DNA of 64,000 bases. Source: Aedoeadaptatus acetigenes (GTDB lineage: Bacteria > Bacillota > Clostridia > Tissierellales > Peptoniphilaceae). Below are positions 1-9,203 of this stretch, piece after piece (position 1 is the stretch's first letter; each line of letters begins with the position of its first letter). The position numbers and the translations under genes were made by a program. The notes under the pieces were generated by a model. The model saw only the letters and a list, made by a program, of their open reading frames with translations, was not told the DNA's origin and did no database searches. The stretch lies in assembly GCF_025566985.1 (NCBI RefSeq), contig NZ_JAOQJD010000002.1, positions 62,001 through 126,000 on the forward strand. Reading direction: 5' to 3'.

Positions 1-3000
1 TGACTTTGACGTAGTTGTCGAGGGCATCTTTCGGCTTTTGTCCGCCCGGTGCTTCGGGAATGATGTTTTTGTGAACTTCCACGGGGATGACGACAGGGTC
101 TTTATCCGTTCCTTGGGTGGATCCATCTGTATAAGTGACAATCACTGTCGCTTTTTGTTCGCCCGGTTTCGACGGATCAGGTCTGTTAATCACTTGAATT
201 GACTTAATCTCTTTGCCCTCTTGCGGGGTGATCTTTTCGATTAAATCTTTGTCTTCTATTTTCTTACCTTGAGGCGTATCCAACTTGGTGGTCTTCAAGG
301 GCTCTTCAATTTTCTCGGGTAGAATGGATTTTTTATAGGCCGCTTCGATGACCGTTACTTTGTCGGTGTATTGGTTCTTCGCCAAATCAACTTTAACAGC
401 CGGATCTACTTTCGTTAGACTTTCGTCTGTCTCGCCGGTTTGTACTTTTTGCCATTCTTTGAAGATGTAGTTGACATCTTTTTCTCCAAGACCGTCGAAA
501 GTAAACTTTTGATTTTCTTTACCAACAGGATCTGTGGCCGGAATGGTTACTTCCTTCGTCGGGTTGACCCAGAAGATCTTTTCAAACTTGGTATCATCCG
601 TCGCTTTGTCCGTGGTCTTGACGATAACTTTGACGTAGTTATCGGGGACTTTCGGTTTGTCTTCCCCTTGCTTTTGTTCTACGACATCTTTCGCATCGCT
701 CGGACTGATCACTGTGTTTTCGGTAAACTTGTGACGTTTTTCGAAATCAAAGATTCCATTCTCTGCTTGTCCTTCGTTTTGTGCAGCTTTGTCTGCTGTC
801 CAGTTGACAAAGGTGGACGATCCTTCTGTTTTCACTTCAGGGATTTCTACCCATGCATTTTTGTTTACATAGTAGATTTTGTCATCTTTGGCAGTAAAGT
901 CTTTGCTTGCCTTGATTGTAACCTTGACGTAGTCGCCGGTTACGTCTTGCAGTCCGCCGTCTTTAGCGTCCTTGCCTTCGGCTTCTGTTAAGAAGAGAGG
1001 TTTGTCACCGGCTTTGTTCAATGCTTCGTAGACGTTTTTATAAACCGTGATGGGAATATTCAATTCTTGGGGATCTTTTCCGTCTTTGAAGGTGGCTTTC
1101 ACCGTAATGTTTACGGTGCGGACGACTTCGTCTTTGTCGGCTTTGTTTTGTTCACTGACCAATTTGAAGACATCTTCGTTTGTCTTTAATTCGTTGCCGT
1201 TTTCATCGAAAAATTCGATCGTCGTTCCGTCAGGAAGCGGCTTGACTTCGTCTTTTTCTCTCCACTCAAGTTGTTTCTTCAGATCTGCAATCGTCGGAGC
1301 AAAGTCATTGTCCCATTTGCCGTTCGGGTCTTTAAAGGATTCGGTGCGTACCATTCCCTTTGCCGTGAGGCCCGACCATTCGAAGTAGGCGGTAAATTCG
1401 TGAGCTTCGTTTATAATTGTGTTTTTGTTTAATAATGGTTTGTTGTCCCACTTTGTAAACTTCTTGCCATCGTCCGGGGTGATATAGTATTTGTTTTGAT
1501 CTGCCGTCTCGCCTTCTTCCAACAGTTTCGGTACGGGAAGCAGGTCGGACTTGAGCCCCTTAATGACGTCGTAGTGGAGCTTGGTGATATCTTTGCCTTG
1601 GGCATCTTTACCAAAGGATCCGCCCTTGTCTGCCTTAAAGGTTACTCTAACATATCCTTTTGGTGGATCAGGAATTTCTTGTCCCTCCGATGGAGTTGGT
1701 ATTTCAATTACTCTTACGTCCTTATAATAGAAGGTAATTTCATCTGACTTTGTGCCATTGATGCCTATAAATTCATTTGTTTCTTCGTTGACATCGAAGG
1801 AGAGTTGTTGTTGTGGTGCACTTGTTAAAACCCAACCCGGGATCGGTCTATAGTTTCTTGCGTCATAGTGACGGTTACCATTTACAACAAGTTCTTGCTC
1901 GATAATGGCTCCGTCTTTTTCGTTTGCTTCACCTTTAAATCTTTCATCTATATAGTTGACCTTGTATTCTCTTTGTCTGTATGGCCTGTAAAAGAATTTA
2001 AAGACATTGTCAGCCACTTTAGGATTGTCAACTAAGACTCCTTGGTCATCTAAAACCTTCTCTGGCTCAACACGGAATTGTTGGAAGAAAGTGTTGTCTC
2101 CCTTTACTCTGCCGTTATATTCTTCATATATAGTCTTTAAATCCTCAGGTAGTTTTTCCACAAGCTCGTCATGGGGTACAAGGGTATATTTATCGTCTTG
2201 TCTGTCGCCGGTGGTGGCCACCAAATAGCCGGCACGTTTGTTTTCAAGTTTATCAGGGTCCGGGTTTGGACTTATATTTGTATCTAAGTTATAGTCCTTG
2301 TCTAAATAATAGTGAAGAACCTCTACATCCACTCTTGCATTTGGAACCCAAATTGCCTTTAGATATATTGGAGATACAACTTCGTTGCCAAAGGAGTAAA
2401 GCTCCGGCACTTTATAAGTCTGGCGATATGAGTTGTCGATTTCTTCTGTATAATCGCCTGTCTTATCATCTTTTTTATAGCGAATTATTTCCCAGCCCAT
2501 AAAGTCGTAGCCCTTTCTTACAGGCTTAAATTTAGGTTCTACAAGTTCTTGTTTATGAACAACTTTAAATACTTGCTTATCACCTTCGCTCTTTTCTTTT
2601 ATAGGATAAGTTGTTTGTATTTCTTGACCAATATCGCCTTCTTTTACGGTCTTGCGTTCTGTAGTTAATTTGTTTTCATCGATTGTCCTTAAACTACCTC
2701 CATTTGGATCAAAGATAACCTTCCACTTATAATCAGGTTCGCCCCATTTGGCGTAGAGAACTTGGTCATAATGAAGTTTTGTTTCATTTCCGTCTTTTAC
2801 CAAGTTTTCGCCGGCGGGATCCAGTGCCCAGCCTAAGAAGCTCCAATCATCACGTACCCAATTCGGTTTTTCGGGTTTGTGTGTCGCATCGAGTTTTAAA
2901 TCATTTAATGGCTTTTCATAAGGCACATCTAAAATATTGCCAGCACCATATTCGCTGTCATTTTTTACTGTCTTGGGATCGTTATTTAATTTTAATTTGT

Positions 3001-5200
3001 AACTATTACGAGAGTAGTTTGCATAATTATAGGCATTTGCCCCTTTAAAGGATTTTGTGCCCCAAGGAAATTGATCGATGTATTCTATCTTGTCGGCGTC
3101 GCTTCTAAAAGGCGTTTTCTTATTTCTCTGTGCATTTAATTCATCAAAAGTTTTACGTGCGTCCCAAGTTCCAACACGACCTTTTTCTAGTCCTATCCAT
3201 TCTGCCGTCCTTGTATCTTCTTTAAGGGTAAAACCTTGAAGATGAGGCAAACCGAAGGGATACCCATTAGGTCCAGCTGCACTCGTATCGCTCTTCCAAT
3301 AGGACATGTCATAATCGATTTGTTCCTTGCCATCGAAATCGTCCTTTATAATATCAATGTGATGGACAACAGATTGTTCATAGGATGTCGATCCAATGGA
3401 AATCTCATATTTATCTCTTTTCTTATTTTTTCCATCCTTTATAGGTATTTGATCTGCGTGACCAAATCCCTCAAACTCTCCTGTTCCCACTACATCTTGA
3501 CTGTCGATAAAATCTTCTGCACTTAAACGATAAGGTGGAGTATCGCGATAAGCTTGTTCACCCGCGTTATTGTTAATTGTCCAGCCTATCAGACCGGTGT
3601 CTCCTTCTTCATTACCAACAGAAGTCGGAAGATTTGAAACTTCCGCATCCTTTGGCCATATTTTATTTAAGCTCTGGTTGAAGCGAACATCTACTTTATA
3701 AGGAGATCCTTCTTTCCCTATGACTTTTCCATCTCTTGTTATAATCGGCCAGAAGCTACCTACTATATCAAATGCCTCTCCATAAGCAGCTGTAAAGTAG
3801 AGGGTATAGACTCTGCGGTTGTAGTAGACATTGTAGACAGTTTCGCCCGTTGATGATACAGATTTTTGTACTTCAGGATTGTCTTCAGATGCGTTTTGCG
3901 TTTTAGTCAAGTCTTCATTTAAAAAGTAATATCTTTCAAATTCTTTTTTATCATCTTGAGCCTTCTCCAATCGACCTTCATTTAAGTCGGGGAAGGTGAT
4001 GCCGTGGATATCTAAGTTTGTAAGATCCGGAGTAGAACCGGTGTCGGCATTATCTATTCTTCTTGCGCCGATAAAATCGTAGCGATCGCGCAAGGGCAGG
4101 GCATCATTTTTGTCGTCGTAATCCGGTTTCTCCGTCCAAAATTGGATGACGTATTCCGCCTTGGGTTTGTCTTTCCAAACTGCAGTAAAGGTGATCTTGC
4201 TCGCCGGCATCTTTAGGTCTGCAGCGAGATTTAAGATGGGCTTGTCATCGCTATCTTTGATGATTTGATTTTCCGGATAGGTTTTTCCACCTGTTGTTTC
4301 TAATGTTATAGAAGGCGTCCAGCCCAAAAAGTCGCATCCTGCCTTTGTGGGAATACTCTTGTCATCAATTGTCGGGATGGTTTGTTCGTAGTAAAGATTG
4401 CGGTTGGGAACCGGTGTGCCGCCCTTGGTATCGAAGTTGACATCATAATGGGCGCGGTTGTAGCGGTATTCTAAGATGAAGTTCTCGGCATTTTCCGGCA
4501 CTTGCATGGTGATATAAGGTGCTTCCGGAACAAAGCCTTTTCGATCCGGATGCTTTTCATCCAAGGGGCTCACTTCCATGGTGGAGCCGGTGTTGCCGTT
4601 TTGAGTGGTAATAAGTTGTCCCTTTTCTCCAACACTTCCGTCGGGGTTGGTGTACTTCGTAAAATCCTGCAAGTCTTGGAAGACGTGTTTGATCGTGATT
4701 TCATTGGCCTTGGATTTGTAACGGAAGTCTTCATTGGCTTGGTATCTGAATCCGTTGGTGGTATTGCCTGTCTTGCCTTTGCCGTCGGCCGTGTCTTTCA
4801 CCTTGTCGTAGGTGATTAAATAATCGTCGTCGGGCTTTTCGTAGCCGGTAAGGTCCGGTAGTTTAACTGTTTGATTGACCTTTTTTTGTTCTTCTTCCGT
4901 CGCAGCCTCCCCTACACTGGCAATGTAGGGTTGGTAGTCGACGACATACTTTTCCCCTCTTTGCACCTTGTAGTCGGTGCGCAGGGTGTAGATTTTCGGC
5001 TGATCGGGGTTTTTAATTAATTCCGCCGCCGTTTGGCCGTCTTCAAGCTTCGCCGGGGTCACCGGCTTTTTGTTGATAATCTCGTCTCTGTCTTTGCTGA
5101 GATCAGCGTGATTCACCTGCGCAAAGGCCGATGCGGGTCCGGACAGAACCATGGCGAGGATCAATGTCCAGAGGCAGAGTTGTTTCATAAGGCGTTTCAT
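1..5200 (-). CDS. Large secreted surface protein with InlB/SHIRT/MucBP/Rib-like repeats (3' end outside window)
   Basis: An open frame runs from an ATG at 5200, behind AGGAGGGCTT, to the left edge, giving at least 1733 residues with no stop. Residues 1-28 are a Sec signal peptide (Lys/Arg start, hydrophobic core, ASAFA then QV). The rest is extracellular modules: Listeria-Bacteroides-type strands (NFDTKGG near 257, IFDPNGG near 822, each with a later W-K/W-G strand), MucBP/SHIRT-like strands around 950-1270 (VEVLHYYLD, KVNYIDERF) and Rib-like domains ending in IPITVYKNV and IPVEVHKNI. A module beginning NYVKV (or DYVKV) recurs near residues 1420, 1521 and 1731. No enzyme motif is visible. A wall anchor (LPXTG) or SLH domain would lie outside the window. 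The stretch at about 1650-3700 is visibly more AT-rich than the neighbours. Likely an adhesin or surface coat protein; exact role unknown. Confidence 0.85.
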   Translation of the reverse strand, partial: MKRLMKQLCLWTLILAMVLSGPASAFAQVNHADLSKDRDEIINKKPVTPAKLEDGQTAAELIKNPDQPKIYTLRTDYKVQRGEKYVVDYQPYIASVGEAATEEEQKKVNQTVKLPDLTGYEKPDDDYLITYDKVKDTADGKGKTGNTTNGFRYQANEDFRYKSKANEITIKHVFQDLQDFTKYTNPDGSVGEKGQLITTQNGNTGSTMEVSPLDEKHPDRKGFVPEAPYITMQVPENAENFILEYRYNRAHYDVNFDTKGGTPVPNRNLYYEQTIPTIDDKSIPTKAGCDFLGWTPSITLETTGGKTYPENQIIKDSDDKPILNLAADLKMPASKITFTAVWKDKPKAEYVIQFWTEKPDYDDKNDALPLRDRYDFIGARRIDNADTGSTPDLTNLDIHGITFPDLNEGRLEKAQDDKKEFERYYFLNEDLTKTQNASEDNPEVQKSVSSTGETVYNVYYNRRVYTLYFTAAYGEAFDIVGSFWPIITRDGKVIGKEGSPYKVDVRFNQSLNKIWPKDAEVSNLPTSVGNEEGDTGLIGWTINNNAGEQAYRDTPPYRLSAEDFIDSQDVVGTGEFEGFGHADQIPIKDGKNKKRDKYEISIGSTSYEQSVVHHIDIIKDDFDGKEQIDYDMSYWKSDTSAAGPNGYPFGLPHLQGFTLKEDTRTAEWIGLEKGRVGTWDARKTFDELNAQRNKKTPFRSDADKIEYIDQFPWGTKSFKGANAYNYANYSRNSYKLKLNNDPKTVKNDSEYGAGNILDVPYEKPLNDLKLDATHKPEKPNWVRDDWSFLGWALDPAGENLVKDGNETKLHYDQVLYAKWGEPDYKWKVIFDPNGGSLRTIDENKLTTERKTVKEGDIGQEIQTTYPIKEKSEGDKQVFKVVHKQELVEPKFKPVRKGYDFMGWEIIRYKKDDKTGDYTEEIDNSYRQTYKVPELYSFGNEVVSPIYLKAIWVPNARVDVEVLHYYLDKDYNLDTNISPNPDPDKLENKRAGYLVATTGDRQDDKYTLVPHDELVEKLPEDLKTIYEEYNGRVKGDNTFFQQFRVEPEKVLDDQGVLVDNPKVADNVFKFFYRPYRQREYKVNYIDERFKGEANEKDGAIIEQELVVNGNRHYDARNYRPIPGWVLTSAPQQQLSFDVNEETNEFIGINGTKSDEITFYYKDVRVIEIPTPSEGQEIPDPPKGYVRVTFKADKGGSFGKDAQGKDITKLHYDVIKGLKSDLLPVPKLLEEGETADQNKYYITPDDGKKFTKWDNKPLLNKNTIINEAHEFTAYFEWSGLTAKGMVRTESFKDPNGKWDNDFAPTIADLKKQLEWREKDEVKPLPDGTTIEFFDENGNELKTNEDVFKLVSEQNKADKDEVVRTVNITVKATFKDGKDPQELNIPITVYKNVYEALNKAGDKPLFLTEAEGKDAKDGGLQDVTGDYVKVTIKASKDFTAKDDKIYYVNKNAWVEIPEVKTEGSSTFVNWTADKAAQNEGQAENGIFDFEKRHKFTENTVISPSDAKDVVEQKQGEDKPKVPDNYVKVIVKTTDKATDDTKFEKIFWVNPTKEVTIPATDPVGKENQKFTFDGLGEKDVNYIFKEWQKVQTGETDESLTKVDPAVKVDLAKNQYTDKVTVIEAAYKKSILPEKIEEPLKTTKLDTPQGKKIEDKDLIEKITPQEGKEIKSIQVINRPDPSKPGEQKATVIVTYTDGSTQGTDKDPVVIPVEVHKNIIPEAPGGQKPKDALDNYVKV

Positions 5201-5592
5201 AAGCCCTCCTTACTGTTTTTGAGTGATATCGTTCTATGTTTGCTCGCCGCTTTGAACGCGGCATCGAAAAATTTCTAATCATAACTATATTATCCTTGTT
5301 TTCTTTTTAAAACAAGCTTTTTCAGGGGTTTCCACGGTTTTGGCGTGGATTTCTTTTTTAAAGAAAAAAATTGCACCCCGCCCGGCGATTTTTCCGCGCC
5401 ACGGGCTTTTCTATGTTTGGATCTTTATGTATTCGCGGCGCCTTTTTGCGCCCACCGCGCCCTTTCTTTTTTGTTCTCAGAAAGGAAGTAATTGGTGGCC
5501 CGCGCCCCTTTCTTTTCTCACCCTTTTTTGTTGGGACGAGGTCATTTTGTGGTAAACTGTTTGTAATGTTTTTGTACGGAAAGGAGGTCGTC
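5201..5592. other. Divergent intergenic region between surface protein and LTA synthase
   Basis: This 392-nt stretch carries no convincing gene, though one frame stays open through its right half. The left part is the 5' leader of the surface protein, with a small hairpin (GCCGC arms) at about 5247-5263 and a weak minus-strand promoter candidate around 5290-5315 (TTGTTT, then GATAAT at a short 15-nt spacing). The right end carries the LTA synthase promoter at 5550-5558 and its ribosome site. Confidence 0.6.
5550..5558 (+). promoter_or_regulatory. Extended -10 promoter of LTA synthase gene
   Basis: TGG followed by TAAACT forms an extended -10 about 35 nt before the GTG start. No good -35 lies at 17 nt; TTGTTG occurs at about 19 nt. 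Confidence 0.45.
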
Positions 5593-7440
5593 GTGAAGCG
5601 GATCGATTCTCGTTGGCGGCCCTATGGGATCATGGCGGTGCTCAGCGCCCTGATCACTTTGTTTACTTTGTATTACGCCTGCGGCGACGGGCCTCTCAGG
5701 GATGCGCTTTTCGCCAGTTATTTCAAAAGCCCGCTGCTTTTGTTTATGAATTTTCTGCCGGTCTTTCTTCTCTTTGTCTTTCTCTACGCTCTGAGCGGCC
5801 GGCTGTGGGTGGGCTTTTCCGTGACGGGGCTGTTGTTTTTTGTGCTTTCGGTGGTGCAGCAGTTTAAGCTTATGTACCGAGACGAGCCTTTTGTCTTGCC
5901 GGAGATTCTGCTCTTTCGCGAATCCATGCTCATGAAGGGTAATTACCACCTATCGGTGCTCTCATCCGATGTCATGACCTTGATCGGCCTCATCGCCATG
6001 ATCGCCATTTCGGTGTTTCTCTTTCTATCAAAGGGGCGTCCATGGATCGGCAAGGGCCGGCGGCGGCTGTTGATCGGCTCGATCTTGGCCATGCTTTTTA
6101 TCTTCCAAGGCTTTCGCGGCCCGTATTTTTCCCCGAAGGTCTACGCCCGGGTGGGCGAAAAGGCGCCGATTAATATTTACAACGCCACGGAAACCTACAT
6201 GGCCAAGGGCCTGGCCTATCCTTTTCTTCTGAGCGGCCGCATGATGAGGGGCACGCCGCCGGAGGATTACGACAAGAAACTCGCGGCCATGTTGTGGAAG
6301 GACATTAAGGACACGTCCATACCCGAGGACAAGAAGGTGCACGTGGTGTCGGTGATGCTGGAATCTTTCGCCGATTTCACGGATTTCGACGGCATTCCCA
6401 TTCACGACGACGTGTACAATCATTTCCACGCCATTCAGGATGAGGGGATTCACGGCCATTTGATCGCCGATATTTTCGGCGGCGGCACGGTAAACACGGA
6501 GCGGGGCTTTTTGACGGGCTTTTCCGGCACGAGTTATGCGTCAAGCGCCGCCATGATGACGGACACCCATTCCCACGTGCGCTATTTTACGCAAAACGGC
6601 TACACCGCCGAGGCCCTGCACCCGATTTACGGCTGGTTTTACAATCGCAAGAATGTGAATCCACGCTTGGGCTTCGACGAGTATCTGTCCTTCGACAATT
6701 ACTTTCAGGCGGTGGAAGAGGCCGCCGGGGACACGGATTGGGGCTACACCCGGGACAATCACTTTTTCCCGGAAGTGGAAAAGCGCCTGAATGCCACGGC
6801 GGCCGAGGGGAATTACTATTTCTCCTACGCCCTCACTTACCAGGGCCACGGCCCTTACGCCGATTACAATATGGCGGACAGAAAGTATGTAGACAAATTG
6901 GAGGACCAGAACCCGAGGGACTGGGCGATTTTCAACAATTACCTCTCTAATATTGCCGCCACCGACGACGCCTTGGGGGATTTTGTGGAAAGCCTTCGCC
7001 GAAATCCCGCGCCGGTGGTGCTGATCTTTTTCGGCGACCACAAGCCCTGGCTCGGCGAGGGAGACAGCGGCTACAAGAGCATGGGGATCAATATCGACCA
7101 ATCCACTTTGGAGGGCGTTTTGAATTACTACACCACGCCCTACGTGATTTGGGCCAACGACGCGGCCAAGGCGAAGTTGGGCGTGGATTTTCACGGAGAA
7201 GGGCCGGATCTGAGCCCCTTCCTTTTGATGAAGTATCTCTTTGAAACCATGGGCTGGCCCTACGATCCCATGATGGCGGTGCAATCGAGTTATTTGAAAA
7301 ATACCACGGTGCTTCACCCGCCCTACATTCGAAAAGACGGGGAGTATCAATTGCTGGAAGGCGACGATTCTCTCCCGGAAATGGTGCGGCAGTACCGCGC
7401 CATGGAATACTACCGGGCCAATGACAAAGTGCAGAAATAA
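5593..7440 (+). CDS. ltaS: Lipoteichoic acid synthase-family phosphoglycerol transferase
   Basis: Membrane-bound sulfatase-fold enzyme that polymerises glycerol phosphate, or a related alditol phosphate, onto a lipid anchor outside the membrane. The frame is open further upstream, but the GTG at 5593 sits behind AAGGAGGT and starts directly at the first membrane segment, giving 615 residues, normal for LtaS. Five hydrophobic segments fill residues 10-170. The extracellular catalytic domain holds the expected residues: Glu257 (VMLESF), nucleophile Thr299 (GGGTVNTE) and Asp482-His483 (FFGDHKP), plus the LtaS-type blocks ALHPIYGWFYNR and QGHGPY. Position of Thr299 matches Thr300 of Staphylococcus LtaS. 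Monocistronic, with its own terminator. The exact polymer made cannot be told from sequence. Confidence 0.9.
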   Translation: MKRIDSRWRPYGIMAVLSALITLFTLYYACGDGPLRDALFASYFKSPLLLFMNFLPVFLLFVFLYALSGRLWVGFSVTGLLFFVLSVVQQFKLMYRDEPFVLPEILLFRESMLMKGNYHLSVLSSDVMTLIGLIAMIAISVFLFLSKGRPWIGKGRRRLLIGSILAMLFIFQGFRGPYFSPKVYARVGEKAPINIYNATETYMAKGLAYPFLLSGRMMRGTPPEDYDKKLAAMLWKDIKDTSIPEDKKVHVVSVMLESFADFTDFDGIPIHDDVYNHFHAIQDEGIHGHLIADIFGGGTVNTERGFLTGFSGTSYASSAAMMTDTHSHVRYFTQNGYTAEALHPIYGWFYNRKNVNPRLGFDEYLSFDNYFQAVEEAAGDTDWGYTRDNHFFPEVEKRLNATAAEGNYYFSYALTYQGHGPYADYNMADRKYVDKLEDQNPRDWAIFNNYLSNIAATDDALGDFVESLRRNPAPVVLIFFGDHKPWLGEGDSGYKSMGINIDQSTLEGVLNYYTTPYVIWANDAAKAKLGVDFHGEGPDLSPFLLMKYLFETMGWPYDPMMAVQSSYLKNTTVLHPPYIRKDGEYQLLEGDDSLPEMVRQYRAMEYYRANDKVQK

Positions 7441-7463
7441 GGTCGCGCGTGCGGCCTTTTTTT
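7439..7463 (+). terminator. Intrinsic terminator after LTA synthase
   Basis: An 8-bp stem (AAGGTCGC with GCGGCCTT, one G-U pair) with loop GCGT is followed by seven T; it overlaps the stop codon. Confidence 0.8.
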
Positions 7464-7547
7464 GTGGCTTTTTCTTGCATTTTCAGCGACGCTTCGATAG
7501 GCTAAAGTGAAGAAAGCATCCGACGCATCCGATGAAAGGAGTTTATT

Positions 7548-8060
7548 ATGCAAGGGACGATTACCATGCTGTTAGGAGATCTTACGACGACGAAGGCCGA
7601 TGCCATTGTGAACGCGGCCAACGAGCGCTTGCTCCGAGGCGGCGGCGTGTGCGGCGCCATTTTCCGCGCGGCGGGGGGCGCGCTGGATGAGGCTTGCGGC
7701 GAAATCGGCTACTGCGCCACCGGGGATGCGGTGATGACGCCGGGCTTCGATCTTCCCGCCGATTACATTATTCACACGGTGGGCCCCGTGTGGCAGGGCG
7801 GCGAGAAAAATGAGCCGGCCCTTCTCGCCTCCTGCTACGACAACTCTTTGGCCCTCGCCGAAAAAAACGGGCTGAAATCCGTCGCCTTTCCCTCGATTTC
7901 CACGGGAATCTTCGGCTACCCCACGGAGAAGGCGGCGAAAATCGCCGTGGAAAGGGCTCTGGCTTTTGTGGAAGACCACGCTATGGATGTGATGTGGGTC
8001 TTGTTCGACGAAAAAACCAAGGCCATTTACGACGAGGCCTTGGCGAAGGCGATGAAGTAG
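7548..8060 (+). CDS. Macrodomain protein, YmdB-like ADP-ribose/O-acetyl-ADP-ribose hydrolase
   Basis: The 170-residue protein is a single macro domain. It binds ADP-ribose and probably deacetylates O-acetyl-ADP-ribose or removes ADP-ribose from proteins in the cytoplasm. Diagnostic blocks are GDLTTTKADAIVNAANE (residues 10-26), the GGGVCGAIFRAAG loop (about 31-43), HTVGPVW (about 76-82) and the phosphate loop SISTGIFGYP (about 110-119). Start ATG follows AAAGGAG with normal spacing. It stands alone between LTA synthase and a convergent membrane-protein gene, so context does not narrow its target. Confidence 0.9.
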   Translation: MQGTITMLLGDLTTTKADAIVNAANERLLRGGGVCGAIFRAAGGALDEACGEIGYCATGDAVMTPGFDLPADYIIHTVGPVWQGGEKNEPALLASCYDNSLALAEKNGLKSVAFPSISTGIFGYPTEKAAKIAVERALAFVEDHAMDVMWVLFDEKTKAIYDEALAKAMK

Positions 8061-8085
8061 GCGGTATTTTACTTTCTTCCAATAA

Positions 8086-8116
8086 AAAAGGCGCAGACAT
8101 GTCGGTCTGTGCCTTT
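8086..8116. terminator. Bidirectional terminator between macrodomain and PF06541 genes
   Basis: AAAAGGCGCAGAC pairs with GTCTGTGCCTTTT around a 6-nt loop. The A-run and T-run flank both sides, so it can serve both convergent genes. Confidence 0.85.
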
Positions 8117-8120
8117 TCGT

Positions 8121-9068
8121 TTATTCCGCTTTGATAAGCCGCAGGCGGCGTTCTCTGTTTTCCAGAATTTCTTTGTTTTCTCTTATGGCTTCTTCCAGTT
8201 CTTCCAGGGCCTTCGCGTCGGCGCCTTCTTTTAACGAGGCGATCAGGGCGTCTTGCTTTTCGATGATTTCCCGCTGCAGGATCCGGGTGGGGGTGAGGTT
8301 TTTCGAGGCGGTTTCCTTGGCGAAGGCTTCCATGGCCTCGACTTTTTCTTCGGCGAGAAGGCGAATGGCTTCGCCTTCTTTACGGATGCGTTCCAAGCGG
8401 GCTTTTACCTTTTCCGTGCGGAAGGTGAGCTCGGGGTAGGCGTCCAGGATCCGCTTGTGGAAGACGGAGCGGTTTTCCAAAAGGTAGCGCACTTCGGCGG
8501 CGATCTCTTCGCTCTTGTCGGCCCGGCTCTTTTCCACGCCTTGTTTCAGCAGGTTCATGATGAAGTAGCTCATGACGGCGTCGGCGACGAAAAGGATGCT
8601 TACGGCGATTAAAATGGCGGCGAAGAGGCGGGGCCCCATGCGGTGGGCCAGGGCCAGCAGGCGGGGATTAAAGACGTTTAGTATAAACACGCCGCCGATG
8701 CCGAAGAGAATCAGGTTTCCGATCCACACGCGGCCGTGAAGGTTCATGGGCCGCTCGGTATAGTCCCACCAGCGAGCGTGGAAGTATTTTTCCAGTATGT
8801 AGCTCGTGAGGTATTCCAAAAGGCCGCAGAGGACGAAGGCAATGAGAAAGCTCATGGCCCATGTGCGATCCACGGGAGAAAGAAGTTTTCCGCCCACGGT
8901 GATAAGAACGGCGCCGGCGCCGTAGATAGGGCAGTAGGGCCCGATGAGAAAGCCTCGATTAATGAAGCGCTTGTATTCTAAGAATTTTAAAAAGACTTCC
9001 GTTACCCATCCGGCAACGGAGTAGATAAAAAATAACCACAAAAGTTGGTAGCCGCCTGTGAATTCCAT
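8121..9068 (-). CDS. Putative ABC-transporter type IV family membrane protein (PF06541-like)
   Basis: The 315-residue integral membrane protein begins with a characteristic block (WLFFIYSVAGWVTEVFLKF, then RGFLIGPYCPIYGAGAV) found in PF06541 proteins annotated as putative ABC transporter permeases. About five hydrophobic segments occupy residues 8-170. The C-terminal 130 residues are charged and rich in Glu, Lys and Arg (LERIRKEGEAIRLLAEEKVE), probably a cytoplasmic coiled coil. No ATPase partner is adjacent, so a transport function is only a family label. The start is the ATG behind GAAAGGGAGGAT. It shares the bidirectional terminator with the macrodomain gene. Confidence 0.75.
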   Translation of the reverse strand: MEFTGGYQLLWLFFIYSVAGWVTEVFLKFLEYKRFINRGFLIGPYCPIYGAGAVLITVGGKLLSPVDRTWAMSFLIAFVLCGLLEYLTSYILEKYFHARWWDYTERPMNLHGRVWIGNLILFGIGGVFILNVFNPRLLALAHRMGPRLFAAILIAVSILFVADAVMSYFIMNLLKQGVEKSRADKSEEIAAEVRYLLENRSVFHKRILDAYPELTFRTEKVKARLERIRKEGEAIRLLAEEKVEAMEAFAKETASKNLTPTRILQREIIEKQDALIASLKEGADAKALEELEEAIRENKEILENRERRLRLIKAE

Positions 9069-9166
9069 GGCATCCTCCCTTTCTTTTCTTCTCTTCTATG
9101 GTACCCGCCCGAATCAAAAAACGCCATACACTTTTTGACTTTTTGATGTCATTTTTGTGCCGCAAT

Positions 9167-9197
9167 AGAAAAAACCGCAGCTTTCCCTGCGGTTTTC
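9167..9197 (-). terminator. Intrinsic terminator of pirin gene
   Basis: AAAACCGCAG and CTGCGGTTTT form a perfect 10-bp stem around a 6-nt loop, with a T-run on the minus strand. Confidence 0.85.
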
Positions 9198-9203
9198 GTA
9201 CGA

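Noticed and set aside
5371..5592. N-terminal extension of LTA synthase
   Set aside because: It lies upstream of the promoter and of the AAGGAGGT site; the GTG at 5593 gives a standard LtaS length and residue numbering.
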